DNA of 59,414 nt from an uncultured Magnetospirillum sp. (GCF_903853455.1 NZ_CAINTR010000155.1:1-59414), one strand, 5' to 3'; positions 43,436 through 54,093 are shown, counted from the first letter of the stretch. Made by a program: numbers and translations. Notes: generated by a model from the letters alone, not told the origin.

Positions 43436-43469
43436 GGCCCGCTGCGCGCCGCCTGTGTCGAGGCGCTGA
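43425..43469 (+). pseudogene. Possible remnant of the HEPN toxin gene
   Basis: An ATG overlapping the MNT stop codon by 11 bases, the normal arrangement for a HEPN partner, begins a frame (MPSEARCAPPVSRR) that stops after 14 codons. No HEPN motif (RxxxxH) is found downstream. It could equally be chance. Confidence 0.25.
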
Positions 43470-43490
43470 GAGTGCATTTCGGGGACAAAT

Positions 43491-43886
43491 CTACCGCCGG
43501 ATAACCAGACGCGGCACGCCCGGCAGTTCGGCCAGCAATTCCTCGGCCAGCCGCCGCGACCATGACCAGGTGGCGCCGAACGAGGCCTGGAGAGCGGCGT
43601 CGCAGCGCATCCGCCAGTCGTCCACGGGAAACAGCGCCACCCACTCCACCCCGTCGTCGAAGCGAAACAGCGGCTCGACCACCTCGCGGGTCATGCGCCA
43701 GGGGGTGTCGGCATGGAGACAGCGGCCGCTGTTCTGCAACAGGCAGCGGGGACCGTCGGCATCATGGACCAGCACCGCATGCCGGCCATGGCCGGTTTCG
43801 CCGCAAATGGCGATGGCGAAGCGGCGGAAGATGGCGGCCGCCTGCGGGTCGTCCAGGGTGCAGCGAAACTCCTCGGGGGCGGTCAT
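43491..43886 (-). CDS. Conserved-looking protein, function unknown
   Basis: A 131-residue protein (MTAPEEFRCTLDDPQAAAIFRRFAIAICGETGHGRHAVLVHDADGPRCLLQNSGRCLHADTPWRMTREVVEPLFRF...). The ATG at 43886 follows GGAG at good distance; an upstream ATG is in frame. No signal peptide or membrane helix, three cysteines. I do not recognise the family. It lies between the MNT gene and rnr, converging on the former. Confidence 0.6.
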   Translation of the reverse strand: MTAPEEFRCTLDDPQAAAIFRRFAIAICGETGHGRHAVLVHDADGPRCLLQNSGRCLHADTPWRMTREVVEPLFRFDDGVEWVALFPVDDWRMRCDAALQASFGATWSWSRRLAEELLAELPGVPRLVIRR

Positions 43887-43997
43887 CGGGTTCTCCATGG
43901 GACGCCGCATCAGAGCATGACCGCCGCCACCGCCCCTTGACCCCTGTCAAGGCGGGGTTTTCTTGCCCTCGCCGACCGGTGGGTCTACCCTGCGGCC

Positions 43998-46232
43998 ATG
44001 ACAAAGCCCCCGCACAAAGCCCCCAAGCAGGTCCCGATTCCCTCCAAGCAGGAAATCCTCGACTTCATCAAATCGTCGCCCGGTCGGGTCGGCAAGCGCG
44101 AGCTGGCGCGGGCCTTCTCGTTGCGTGGCTCCGACAAGATCGACCTCAAGGCCATCCTCAAGGAGCTGGAGAAGGACGGCGCGGTGGAGCGCGGCCATCA
44201 GAAGCGCTTCGCCCGTCCCGGCTCGCTGCCCGACGTCGGCGTGGTGGAGATCATCGCCACCGACACCGACGGCGAACTGCTGGCCCGGCCGCTGGCCTGG
44301 GAACACGAAGGCCGCCCGCCGCGCATCTTCATGGCGCCGTTCCGTCCCGGCGAGCCGGCGCTCGGCATCGGCGACCGGGTGCTGTGCAAGCTGCGGCGCC
44401 AGCGCGACGACACCTATGAGGGCCGGGTCATCCGGGTGGTGGGCGAGGCCAGGGCGCGCGTGATCGGGGTGTTCGAGCCCAATCCCGACGGCTCCGGCCG
44501 GCTGCGGCCCACCTCGCGCAAGGAAAAGTCGGAGTATCTGGTGCCCAAGGGCGAGAGCGCCGGCGCCCTGTCGGGCGAGTTGGTGCTGGCCGACATCATG
44601 CCCGGCCGCCTCTACGGCCTGCGCCAGGCCAGCGTCAAGGAACGGCTGGGGCTGATGAGCGAGGCGCGCTCGGTCAGCATGGTGGCCATCTACACCAACG
44701 ACATCCCGTTCGAATTCCCCGCAGAGGTCCTGAAGCAGGCCGCCGCCGAGGGCGCCGCCCCCCTGGACAACCGCACCGACCTGCGCTCCATTCCGCTGGT
44801 CACCATCGACGGCGAAGACGCCCGCGACTTCGACGACGCCGTCTTCGCCGAGCCCGACCCCGACCCCAAGAATCCCGGCGGCTGGCACTGTCTGGTGGCC
44901 ATCGCCGACGTGTCCTGGTATGTGCGCCCCGGCGACGCCCTGGACCGCGAGGGGTTCAAGCGCGGCAACTCGGTCTATTTCCCCGACCGGGTGGTGCCCA
45001 TGCTGCCGGAGGAACTGTCCAACGGCTGGTGCTCGCTGAAGCCCGACGAGGACCGCCCCTGCATGGCGGTGCATTTCTGGCTCGACAAGCTGGGCAACAA
45101 ACTGCGCCATCGTTTCGTGCGCGGAATGATGCGCTCGGCGGCGCGGCTGACCTATGCCCGCGTCCAGGCGGCCAAGGACGGCAATCCCGACGCCGGCACC
45201 GCCCCGCTGCTGTCCACCGTGATCGAGCCGCTGTATGGCGCCTGGAACGCCCTGTTCGCCGCCCGCAAGGAGCGCGGCGTGCTTGAACTCGACCTGCCCG
45301 AGCGCAAGGTGGTGCTGGACGAGGCCGGCAAGATCGCCAAGATCGAGGAGCGCGAGCGCTTCGACAGCCACCGGCTGATCGAGGACTTCATGATCGCCGC
45401 GAATGTCTGCGCCGCCGAGACCCTGGAACAGATCCACCAGCCCTGCATGTACCGGGTCCACGACCTGCCCAGCCAGGAGAAGCTGGACGGCTTGCGCGAA
45501 TTCCTCGGCAGCATGGAGCTGAAGCTGGCCAAGGGTCAGGTGCTGCGCCCCGAGCATTTCAACCGCATCCTGGAGGCGGTGGCCGACACCCCCAACGCCC
45601 TGCTGGTCAACGAGGTGATCCTGCGCAGCCAGGCCCAGGCGGTCTACCAGCCGGAGAATATCGGCCATTTCGGCCTGGGACTGGCCAAATACGCCCACTT
45701 CACCTCGCCCATCCGCCGCTATGCCGACCTGCTGGTCCACCGCGCCCTGGTGACCGGGTTGAAGTTCGGCGAGGGCGGCCTGCCTGCGGATGCGGTTGCC
45801 AGCTTCGACGATTGGGGCCAGCACATTTCGATGACGGAACGACGCGCCGCCACCGCCGAGCGGGAAGCCGTCGACCGCTACGTCACCGCCTTCCTGGCCG
45901 ACCGGGTCGGCGCCAGCTTCAAGGGCAAGGTGTCGGGCGTCACCCGCTTCGGCCTGTTCGTCACCCTGGACGGCACCGGCGCCGACGGGCTGATCCCCAT
46001 CTCGTCGCTGCCCGAGGACTTCTACGTCCATGACGAGCCCCGCCACGCCCTGGTGGGCAAGCGCACGCGGCGCACCTTCCAACTGGGCCAGCGCCTGGAG
46101 GTGGAACTGCGGGAAGCCAACACCCTCACCGGCTCCATGGTGTTCAACCTGGCCGGCGAAGCCCAGCGCGGCCCCCTGCCCCCCAAGCGCGGCTCCGCCC
46201 CCTTCCGGCCACCCCGGCGCAAGGGGCGGTAA
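43998..46232 (+). CDS. rnr: Ribonuclease R
   Basis: A 744-residue 3'-to-5' exoribonuclease that degrades structured RNA. N-terminal winged-helix and cold-shock-like domains (about 10-230), the RNB catalytic domain with TIDGEDARDFDDAVF (metal-binding Asp) and YAHFTSPIRRYADLLVHRAL, and a C-terminal S1 domain (FKGKVSGVTRFGLFVTLDGTGADGLIPISSLPEDFY). The tail (PLPPKRGSAPFRPPRRKGR) is basic. An inverted-repeat cluster follows its stop codon. Confidence 0.96.
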   Translation: MTKPPHKAPKQVPIPSKQEILDFIKSSPGRVGKRELARAFSLRGSDKIDLKAILKELEKDGAVERGHQKRFARPGSLPDVGVVEIIATDTDGELLARPLAWEHEGRPPRIFMAPFRPGEPALGIGDRVLCKLRRQRDDTYEGRVIRVVGEARARVIGVFEPNPDGSGRLRPTSRKEKSEYLVPKGESAGALSGELVLADIMPGRLYGLRQASVKERLGLMSEARSVSMVAIYTNDIPFEFPAEVLKQAAAEGAAPLDNRTDLRSIPLVTIDGEDARDFDDAVFAEPDPDPKNPGGWHCLVAIADVSWYVRPGDALDREGFKRGNSVYFPDRVVPMLPEELSNGWCSLKPDEDRPCMAVHFWLDKLGNKLRHRFVRGMMRSAARLTYARVQAAKDGNPDAGTAPLLSTVIEPLYGAWNALFAARKERGVLELDLPERKVVLDEAGKIAKIEERERFDSHRLIEDFMIAANVCAAETLEQIHQPCMYRVHDLPSQEKLDGLREFLGSMELKLAKGQVLRPEHFNRILEAVADTPNALLVNEVILRSQAQAVYQPENIGHFGLGLAKYAHFTSPIRRYADLLVHRALVTGLKFGEGGLPADAVASFDDWGQHISMTERRAATAEREAVDRYVTAFLADRVGASFKGKVSGVTRFGLFVTLDGTGADGLIPISSLPEDFYVHDEPRHALVGKRTRRTFQLGQRLEVELREANTLTGSMVFNLAGEAQRGPLPPKRGSAPFRPPRRKGR

Positions 46233-46242
46233 GGGACAGAGC

Positions 46243-46351
46243 CCCTCTCCCTCGAGGGAGAGGCTGGGTGAGGGGGAATTGCCCCCACCCCACGACTGTG
46301 TCCGTTGACGCAACCCTCCCTCACCCCGGCCCTCTCCCGCTGGGAGAGGGA
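46243..46351. repeat. Paired inverted repeats downstream of rnr
   Basis: The perfect palindrome CCTCTCCCTCGAGGGAGAGG (46244-46263) and the hairpin CCCTCTCCC-gct-GGGAGAGGG (46330-46350) are two inverted copies of one unit of about 32 bases that also includes GGTGAGGG / CCCTCACC. This type of palindromic unit (CCCTCACCC...CCCTCTCCC) is widespread in proteobacteria. It may end the rnr transcript. Confidence 0.75.
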
Positions 46352-46363
46352 GAAACAGCGTCC

Positions 46364-46384
46364 ACCCGGCAAAAATTGCCGGGT
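46364..46384. repeat. Hairpin upstream of the flagellar operon
   Basis: Perfect 9-bp stem ACCCGGCAA-aaa-TTGCCGGGT between the rnr repeat cluster and fliF. There is no T-run, so it is not a classical terminator. It may be a regulator site. Confidence 0.5.
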
Positions 46385-46386
46385 CG

Positions 46387-46401
46387 TTAACCATCTGTTC
46401 A
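46387..46401 (+). promoter_or_regulatory. CtrA-like binding site upstream of fliF
   Basis: TTAA-ccatctg-TTCA matches the CtrA box TTAA-N7-TTAA with one mismatch. CtrA is known to control flagellar genes in Caulobacter, and has been reported to control motility in Magnetospirillum. Position is 97 bases upstream of the fliF start. Confidence 0.4.
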
Positions 46402-46497
46402 GTGACATGGACTTAGGCTGGCAGCCTGAAGCGAGGCTGGGTGGGGCGCGTGCGCCCTGCCGCTACCGCCCGGGGGGTCCGGGCCGATGGAGACGAC

Positions 46498-48162
46498 GTG
46501 AACGCATTCCTGCAGATGCTGCGCGGCCTTGGGCCCATGCGCCTGGCCGCCATCGCTGGCGTCGGAGTCAGCATCCTCGGATTCTTCATCTACCTGATGA
46601 GCCGCGTCGCGGCGCCGCAGATGGAACTGCTGTACGGCGACCTCGACCTGGGCGATTCCAAGCAGATCATCGAGAAGCTGACCACCGAGAAGGTCCCCTA
46701 CGAGCTGCGCAAGGACGGCACCGAAATCTGGGTGCCCAAGGACCGTAAGCTGGACCTGCGGGTGCGCATGGCCGAACAGGCGCTGCCCACCGGCGGCCGC
46801 ATGGCCGGCTACGAGCTGTTCGACAAGCAGGACGCGCTGGGCTCGACCAGTTTCCAGCAGAACATCACCATGATCCGCGCCATGGAAGGCGAGCTGGCCA
46901 AGACCATCCGCGCCATCGACAAGGTCAAGTTCGCTCGCGTCCATCTGGTGCTGCCCAAGCGGGAAGCCTTCTCGCGCGACACCCAGGAGCCTTCGGCCTC
47001 GGTCATCCTCAAGATGCAGGGCAACCAGCGGCTGGACAAGGGCCAGACCTCCGCCATCCAGCACCTGATCGCCGCCGCCGTGCCCAAGATGAAGCCGTCG
47101 CGCATCTCCATCGTCGATGACAAGGGCACCTTGCTGGCCAAGGGCTTCGAGAACAGCGCCGAATACATGGCCCAGAACGCCGACGAGATGCGGCTCAACA
47201 CCGAGGCGCGGCTGGTCAAGACCATCGAGGACCTGCTGGAACGCTCGTTGGGGCCGGGGCGCGTCCGGGCCGAGGTGACGGTGGACATGGATATGAGCCA
47301 TGCCGTCACCACCGAGGAAACCTTCGACCCCGAGACCAAGGTGGTCCGGTCGCAGGTCACCACCACGGAAGGCGAGCAGAGCCAGGACGCCGACCCCACC
47401 CCGGTGACGGTGCAGCAGAACCTGCCCGATCCCAACGCCACCGCCTCGGGCAACGTCCGCACCTCGACCAAGAGCAACAAGAACCAGGAAACCGTCAACT
47501 ACGAGATTTCCCGCAAGACCAAGAACACGGTCCGCGAAATCGGCGAGATCCGCAAGGTCTCGGCCGCGGTGATCGTGGACGGCGTGCGCGAGAAATCCGC
47601 CGACGGCAAGCAGACCACCTATCGCGACCGCACCCCCGAGGAACTGGCGCAGATCGAGGCGCTGGTCAAATCGGCCATCGGCTTCACCAAGGACCGCGAC
47701 GACCAGGTCAAGGTCGCCTCCATGCCGTTCTACAAGGGCGAAGAACTGGACATGGCCGAGGAGCCGGGCGAGTTCATCTTCGGCATGCGGCGCGACTTCG
47801 TCGAGAAGGTGGCCTCCAACCTGGGCCTGTCCATCGTCGCCATCCTGTTCCTGCTGCTGGTGCTGCGGCCGCTCATCAGCCGCGCCATCGAGTCCATGCA
47901 GGGTCAGGTCGGACCCGACGGCCGCCGCCTGCTGACCGCCGAGGGCGGCGCCATCCCGCAGCTGACCGGCCCCGGCGCCGTCGCCATGGCCGCCCCCGGC
48001 CTCGGCGGCGAGGAAGAGGTCATCGCCGACGAGTTGATCGACATCGACAAGGTGGAAGGCCGCGTCAAGGCGTCGTCCATCCGCAAGATCGGCGAAATCG
48101 TCGAGAAGCACCCCGAGGAAGCCTTGTCGATCGTTCGCAACTGGCTCTACCAAGAAACCTGA
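46498..48162 (+). CDS. fliF: Flagellar MS-ring protein FliF
   Basis: A 554-residue protein forming the inner-membrane ring of the basal body. First membrane helix about 15-37 (LAAIAGVGVSILGFFIYLMS), YscJ/FliF ring domains (about 40-220; KVKFARVHLVLPKREAF), the C-terminal MS-ring domain, second helix about 440-460 (LSIVAILFLLLVLRPL) and the FliG-binding tail (SIRKIGEIVEKHPEEALSIVRNWLYQET). I chose GTG at 46498 because GGAGA precedes it and it gives the normal N-terminus. First gene of the flagellar operon; fliG follows after 12 bases. Confidence 0.95.
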   Translation: MNAFLQMLRGLGPMRLAAIAGVGVSILGFFIYLMSRVAAPQMELLYGDLDLGDSKQIIEKLTTEKVPYELRKDGTEIWVPKDRKLDLRVRMAEQALPTGGRMAGYELFDKQDALGSTSFQQNITMIRAMEGELAKTIRAIDKVKFARVHLVLPKREAFSRDTQEPSASVILKMQGNQRLDKGQTSAIQHLIAAAVPKMKPSRISIVDDKGTLLAKGFENSAEYMAQNADEMRLNTEARLVKTIEDLLERSLGPGRVRAEVTVDMDMSHAVTTEETFDPETKVVRSQVTTTEGEQSQDADPTPVTVQQNLPDPNATASGNVRTSTKSNKNQETVNYEISRKTKNTVREIGEIRKVSAAVIVDGVREKSADGKQTTYRDRTPEELAQIEALVKSAIGFTKDRDDQVKVASMPFYKGEELDMAEEPGEFIFGMRRDFVEKVASNLGLSIVAILFLLLVLRPLISRAIESMQGQVGPDGRRLLTAEGGAIPQLTGPGAVAMAAPGLGGEEEVIADELIDIDKVEGRVKASSIRKIGEIVEKHPEEALSIVRNWLYQET

Positions 48163-48174
48163 TAGAGGCATCCC

Positions 48175-49194
48175 ATGGGTCGCGTCAAAGAAGACTACCG
48201 CAGCCTCACCGGCCCCCAAAAGGCGGCCATGTTCATGCTGTCGCTCAACGAGGAGCATTCCTCGAAGCTGTTCGGCATGCTGGGCGACGACGAGATCAAG
48301 GAACTGTCCCAGATCATGGCCAGCCTTGGCACGGTGTCGTCCAATCTGGTCGAGCGCGTCTTCGTCGAGTTCGCCGACGCGCTGTCGTCCACCGGGTCGC
48401 TGACGGGCACCTTCGACACCACCGAGCGGTTGCTCATGAAGAGCATCCCCAAGGATCGCGTCGCCGCGATCATGGAAGAAATCCGCGGCCCAGCCGGCCG
48501 CACCATGTGGGACAAGCTGGGCAACGTCTCCGAGCAGGTGCTGGCCAACTACCTGAAGAACGAATACCCGCAGACCGTGGCGGTGGTGCTGTCCAAGATC
48601 AAGGCCGACCACGCGTCGCGGGTGCTGGCGGTGCTGCCGGAAAACTTCGCCATGGAAGTCATCATGCGCATGCTGCGCATGGAGGTGGTGCAGAAGGAAG
48701 TGCTGGACGGCATCGAGAAGACGCTGCGCAGCGAGTTCATGACCAATCTGGCCCGTACCCAGCGTCGCGATTCCCACGAACTCATGGCCGATATCTTCAA
48801 CAACCTGGACCGCAACACCGAGAATCGCTTCATGAGCGCCTTGGAAGAGCGCAACCGGGAAAGCTCGGAGAAGATCAAGGCCCTCATGTTCACCTTCGAC
48901 GACCTCATCCGCATCGACGCCGCCGGCATCCAGGTGCTGCTGCGCTCGGTGGAAAAGGACAAGCTGGCCATCGCCCTCAAGGGCGGCGCCGACGCGGTCA
49001 AGGAGCTGTTCTTCAAGAACATGTCGGAACGCGCCGGCAAGATGCTGCGGGAAGACATGGAAGCGCTGGGGCCGGTGCGCCTGCGCGACGTGGACCAGGC
49101 CCAGGCCGCCATCGTGGTCATGGCCAAGGAACTGGCGTCGTCCGGTCAGCTGGTCATCTCCGAAGGCCGCGAGGAAGACGAACTGGTGTACTAG
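48175..49194 (+). CDS. fliG: Flagellar motor switch protein FliG
   Basis: A 339-residue switch protein that links FliF to FliM and carries the torque-generating helix. It shows the N-terminal FliF-binding part ([25 protein letters not shown]), the [26 protein letters not shown] middle domain and the charged C-terminal helix ([27 protein letters not shown]). Length typical. Part of fliF-fliG-fliH-fliN-flbD, the same order as in Caulobacter. Confidence 0.96.
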   Translation: MGRVKEDYRSLTGPQKAAMFMLSLNEEHSSKLFGMLGDDEIKELSQIMASLGTVSSNLVERVFVEFADALSSTGSLTGTFDTTERLLMKSIPKDRVAAIMEEIRGPAGRTMWDKLGNVSEQVLANYLKNEYPQTVAVVLSKIKADHASRVLAVLPENFAMEVIMRMLRMEVVQKEVLDGIEKTLRSEFMTNLARTQRRDSHELMADIFNNLDRNTENRFMSALEERNRESSEKIKALMFTFDDLIRIDAAGIQVLLRSVEKDKLAIALKGGADAVKELFFKNMSERAGKMLREDMEALGPVRLRDVDQAQAAIVVMAKELASSGQLVISEGREEDELVY

Positions 49195-49209
49195 CCGCCG
49201 CGTAACCGG

Positions 49210-49330
49210 CCGGCGACCGAGGTGGAGCGAAGCGACTAGCCCGATGAGGGCGCGCGCCTCGTGGCGCGGACCGCAGGGAACGCGTAGCGGACAAAGCCAA
49301 GCGGGCGGAGGCCCGCGCCGGCGACTGAGG
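49210..49330. repeat. Repeat element, family 2 (copy B), in the fliG-fliH gap
   Basis: A 121-bp element between fliG and fliH. CCGGCGACCGAGG (49210-49222) and CCGGCGACTGAGG (49318-49330) bound it as direct repeats. The right part (AAAGCCAAGCGGGCGGAGG, then GCCGGCGACTGAGG) matches the right half of copy A at 19180-19300, and both have CGCGCCTCGTGGCGCG. In copy A the left end is inverted instead, so the two copies differ in end orientation. It sits inside the flagellar operon. Confidence 0.65.
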
Positions 49331-49349
49331 CAAATGAACAAGGACCCCG

Positions 49350-50021
49350 ATGGCCTACAAGAAGTACATGTTCGACCTGGATTTCGGCCCGCCTTCGACG
49401 TCCCGCCCGAAGCCGCAGGTGGAGGAGGAGGTCGAGCACGAGCCCGAGCCGGAAGCGCCGCCGCCGCCCACCTTCACCGAGGAGGACCTCCAGGTGGTGC
49501 GCGAGGCCGCCTACGAGGAGGGCTACCGCGCCGGGCTGAACGAGGCCACCGAGGCCACCGAGCATCGGATGGCCGAGGCCATGACCCGGCTGGCCGAGGC
49601 CATGGCGACCCTGCACGAGGCCCAGGAACAGGCCGCCGACACCAATCAGCGGGTGGCGGCCCGGGTGGCCATGGCGGTGTTGAAGAAGGTGCTGCCGGCG
49701 GCGTGCGAGACCAACGCCTTCGAGGAGGTGGTGCGCACGGTCCAAGACTGCTTCGCCCATGTGCTGGACGAACCGCGTATCATCGTGCGGGTCGAGCAGG
49801 ATCTGGTGGACCCGGTGCGCGACCGCCTGGAGGCGGTGGCGGGAATGCACGGCTTCGAAGGCCGCGTGGTGGTGCAGCCGGATCAGCGGCTGATGCGCGG
49901 CGATTGCCGGGTGGAATGGACCGACGGTGGCGCCGAACGCGATCAGGCCCGCCTGATCGCCGACATCGAGGCGGCGGTGGAACGCTCGGTGGCGCTGCCC
50001 GAAGGGCGGCCGACGGATTGA
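49350..50021 (+). CDS. fliH: Flagellar assembly protein FliH
   Basis: A 223-residue FliH-like regulator of the export ATPase FliI. The N-terminus (MAYKKYMFDLDFGPP) is typical of the alphaproteobacterial form, then an acidic Pro-rich stretch, a long helix with glycine-containing repeats (EEGYRAGLNEATEATEHRMAEAMTRLAEAMATLHEAQEQ) and the C-terminal domain (VRVEQDLVDPVRDRLEAV...VVVQPDQRLMRGDCRVEW). It lies between fliG and fliN, with repeat elements on both sides. Confidence 0.88.
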   Translation: MAYKKYMFDLDFGPPSTSRPKPQVEEEVEHEPEPEAPPPPTFTEEDLQVVREAAYEEGYRAGLNEATEATEHRMAEAMTRLAEAMATLHEAQEQAADTNQRVAARVAMAVLKKVLPAACETNAFEEVVRTVQDCFAHVLDEPRIIVRVEQDLVDPVRDRLEAVAGMHGFEGRVVVQPDQRLMRGDCRVEWTDGGAERDQARLIADIEAAVERSVALPEGRPTD

Positions 50022-50070
50022 GCGGAATGAATGGGACGAGATGGGTCTTGAAGTGATGGCTTCTCATTCT

Positions 50071-50134
50071 CGTCATTCCCGCGAAAGCGGGAATCCATGC
50101 CGCACCATCGACCCCCGCTTTCGCGGGGGTGACG
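50071..50134. repeat. Inverted pair of short repeats between fliH and fliN
   Basis: CGTCATTCCCGCGAAAGCGGG (50071-50091) and its inverted relative around ACCCCCGCTTTCGCGGGGGT (50111-50130), extended by GTGACG, are two copies of the widespread CGTCATTCCCGCGAAAGCGGGAATCC-type repeat. Each folds into a hairpin. It could weaken read-through or stabilise mRNA ends inside the operon. Confidence 0.8.
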
Positions 50135-50188
50135 AAGAAAGAAAAGAACGCCAAATTTTCCGGCTAACTGCCGGCTGTGGAGGGTGAC

Positions 50189-50512
50189 ATGGCAGATTTC
50201 GAGCTGAACGACTTCAAGCCCGAGGGCGAGGAACAGCGCGGCGACGTGCCGGATGTTCCGCGATCGGCCCGCGACCTCGAAGCCGTCTACGACATCCCGG
50301 TGCAGGTCTCGGCGGTGCTGGGCAAAGCGACCATGCAGGTCAACCAACTGCTGAAGCTGGGACGCGGCGCCGTGGTCGAACTGGACCGCAAGGTGGGCGA
50401 GGCCATCGACATCTACGTCAACAACCGCCTGGTGGCGCGTGGCGAAGTGGTGGTGGTCGAGGATCGGCTGGGCGTGACCATGACGGAAATCATCAAGACC
50501 GACCGCGCTTAA
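50189..50512 (+). CDS. fliN: Flagellar motor switch protein FliN
   Basis: A 107-residue C-ring protein with the SpoA domain: YDIPVQVSAVLGKATMQVNQLLKLGRGAVVELDRKVGEAIDIYVNNRLVARGEVVVVEDRLGVTMTEI. It works with FliM and FliG in the switch. The ATG at 50189 follows a perfect GGAGG. No fliM is seen in this window; it must be elsewhere. Confidence 0.95.
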   Translation: MADFELNDFKPEGEEQRGDVPDVPRSARDLEAVYDIPVQVSAVLGKATMQVNQLLKLGRGAVVELDRKVGEAIDIYVNNRLVARGEVVVVEDRLGVTMTEIIKTDRA

Positions 50513-50548
50513 AGCGGCGGGGTCGGGGCTGACGGGGAGAGGGACGAC

Positions 50549-51922
<1,374 letters not shown>

Positions 51923-51947
51923 TCCATGGCCCTGAAGGACGCGCATC

Positions 51948-54062
51948 ATGGCTGAGGGTCAGGCCCCCGGCGGAGCCCTAGCGGCCAGGCAGATTCTCGA
52001 CCGCTTCAACTCGGCCATCCGCCGGGGCGACGTGGGATTGGCGCTGGGCGTCATCCTGATCCTGATGGTGCTGATCCTGCCGCTGCCGCCCTGGGCGCTG
52101 GATATCGGCCTGTCGCTGTCGCTGACCATCGCGGTGCTGATCCTGATGGTCTCGATCTTCATCGAGAAGCCGCTGCAATTCAGCTCCTATCCCACCGTGC
52201 TGCTGATCACCACCCTGATCCGCCTGGCGCTCAACCTTGCCTCGACCCGTTTGATCCTGTCGCACGGCCACGAGGGCGTCGAGGGCGCCGGCCGCGTCAT
52301 CGCCGCCTTCGCCAGCTTCATCATGAGCGGCAACTTCGTCATCGGCATCATCGTCTTCGCCATCCTGGTGATCGTGAACTTCGTGGTCATCACCAAGGGT
52401 TCCGGCCGTATCGCCGAAGTGGCGGCGCGCTTCAACCTGGACGCCATGCCGGGCAAGCAGATGGCCATCGACGCCGACCTGTCGGCCGGATTGTGCGACG
52501 AGCCGACGGCGCGCAAGCGCCGCTCCGAGCTGGAGCAGGAATCGGCCTTCTTCGGCTCCATGGACGGCGCCTCCAAGTTCGTGCGCGGCGACGCCGTCGC
52601 CGGCCTGATGATCACCGGCATCAACATCATCGGCGGCATGGTCATCGGCATGGCCCAGAACGGCCTGTCCTTCAGCCAGGCCGCCGACATCTACACCAAG
52701 CTGACCGTCGGCGAAGGTCTGGTGACCCAGGTGCCGGCGCTGGTGGTGTCGGTTTCGGCCGGTATGCTGGTGACCAAGGCCGGCGTCCAGGAATCGGTGG
52801 ACAAGGCGCTGTTCGGCCAGTTGGCCGGCTATCCCCGCGCCGTCGGCATGGCGGGCGCGCTGATGACCGCCATGGCGCTGGTCCCCAACATGCCGTTCCT
52901 GCCCTTCGCCTTGCTGGGGGTCAGCATGGCGGCGGCTGCCTATTTCCTGGACAAGAGCCAAAGCGCCAAGTTGGAGAAACAGGCGGCGGTCGAGGTCGAG
53001 CAGGCCTTGCAGGCGCCGCCGGTGGCCGAGGAACCCATTTCCACCGCGCTGAAGATCGACCATGTGCGCCTGGAGCTGGGCTACGGCCTGTTGCAGCTGA
53101 TCAACAACCCCAAGGGCCAGCGGCTGACCGACCAGATCAAGAGCTTGCGCCGCGCCGTCGCCTCGGAAATGGGCTTCGTCATGCCCAGCGTGCGCATCCA
53201 GGACAACATGCAGCTGCCGGCCAACACCTATGTCATCCACGTCAAGGAAGTGGAAGCCGGCCGCGGCGACCTGCGCCCCAACATGCTGCTGATCATGGAC
53301 CCGCGCGGCGAGGACATCACCCTGCCGGGCGAGAAGACCCGCGAGCCCACCTTCGGCCTGCCGGCGCTGTGGATCGATCCGGTGGCCCGCGAGGAAGCGC
53401 TGTTCCGCGGCTACACCGTGGTCGATCCGCCCACCGTCATCACCACCCACCTGACCGAGGTGATGAAGGACAACATGTCCGAGCTGCTCAGCCATGCCGA
53501 GACCCAGAAGCTGCTGGACGAGCTGGACAAGGAACACCAGAAGCTGATCGCCGAGCTGATCCCCACCCAGATGACGGTGGGCGGCCTGCAGCGGGTGCTG
53601 CAGAACCTGCTGGGCGAGCGTATTTCCATCCGCGACCTGCCCACCATCCTGGAAGGCATCGCCGAGGCCTGCGGCCACACCCGCAACGTCACCATGATCA
53701 CCGAACATGTGCGCGCCCGGCTGGCGCGCCAGATCTCCGACGGCAACACCGGCGGCCAGGGCTTCATCCCGCTGGTCACCCTGTCGCCGGAATGGGAACA
53801 GGCCTTCGCCGAGTCTCTGGTGGGCACCGGCGAGGAAAAGCAGATCTCCATGGCGCCGTCCCAGTTGCAGGACTTCATCAGCCGGGTGCGCCAGACCTTC
53901 GAGCGCTTCGCCATGCAGGGCGAGACGCCGATCCTGCTGACCAGCCCGCTGGTGCGGCCCTATGTGCGCTCGATCATCGAGCGCTTCCGGCCGATGACGG
54001 TGGTGATGAGCCAGTCGGAAATCCACCCCAAGGCCCGTATCAAGACGCTGGGGCAAATCTGA
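51948..54062 (+). CDS. flhA: Flagellar export apparatus protein FlhA
   Basis: A 704-residue protein of the flagellar type III export gate. Eight membrane helices (about 30-335) with the FHIPEP-type region RFNLDAMPGKQMAIDADLSAGLCDE, then a large cytoplasmic domain (about 365-700) that binds chaperone-substrate complexes. Length and motifs are normal. It lies 25 bases after flbD. Confidence 0.97.
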   Translation: MAEGQAPGGALAARQILDRFNSAIRRGDVGLALGVILILMVLILPLPPWALDIGLSLSLTIAVLILMVSIFIEKPLQFSSYPTVLLITTLIRLALNLASTRLILSHGHEGVEGAGRVIAAFASFIMSGNFVIGIIVFAILVIVNFVVITKGSGRIAEVAARFNLDAMPGKQMAIDADLSAGLCDEPTARKRRSELEQESAFFGSMDGASKFVRGDAVAGLMITGINIIGGMVIGMAQNGLSFSQAADIYTKLTVGEGLVTQVPALVVSVSAGMLVTKAGVQESVDKALFGQLAGYPRAVGMAGALMTAMALVPNMPFLPFALLGVSMAAAAYFLDKSQSAKLEKQAAVEVEQALQAPPVAEEPISTALKIDHVRLELGYGLLQLINNPKGQRLTDQIKSLRRAVASEMGFVMPSVRIQDNMQLPANTYVIHVKEVEAGRGDLRPNMLLIMDPRGEDITLPGEKTREPTFGLPALWIDPVAREEALFRGYTVVDPPTVITTHLTEVMKDNMSELLSHAETQKLLDELDKEHQKLIAELIPTQMTVGGLQRVLQNLLGERISIRDLPTILEGIAEACGHTRNVTMITEHVRARLARQISDGNTGGQGFIPLVTLSPEWEQAFAESLVGTGEEKQISMAPSQLQDFISRVRQTFERFAMQGETPILLTSPLVRPYVRSIIERFRPMTVVMSQSEIHPKARIKTLGQI

Positions 54063-54093
54063 TGACGCGCCGTGATGACGGGTGGAGTGAAGA

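Noticed and set aside
46243-46351. CRISPR-like short array after rnr
   Set aside because: Only two units in inverted orientation, no regular spacers; a palindromic intergenic repeat fits better.
46418-46435. Sigma-54 promoter for fliF
   Set aside because: GG and GC are present in CTGGCAGCCTGAAGC but with nine bases between them instead of ten, and no other match to the -24/-12 consensus was found.
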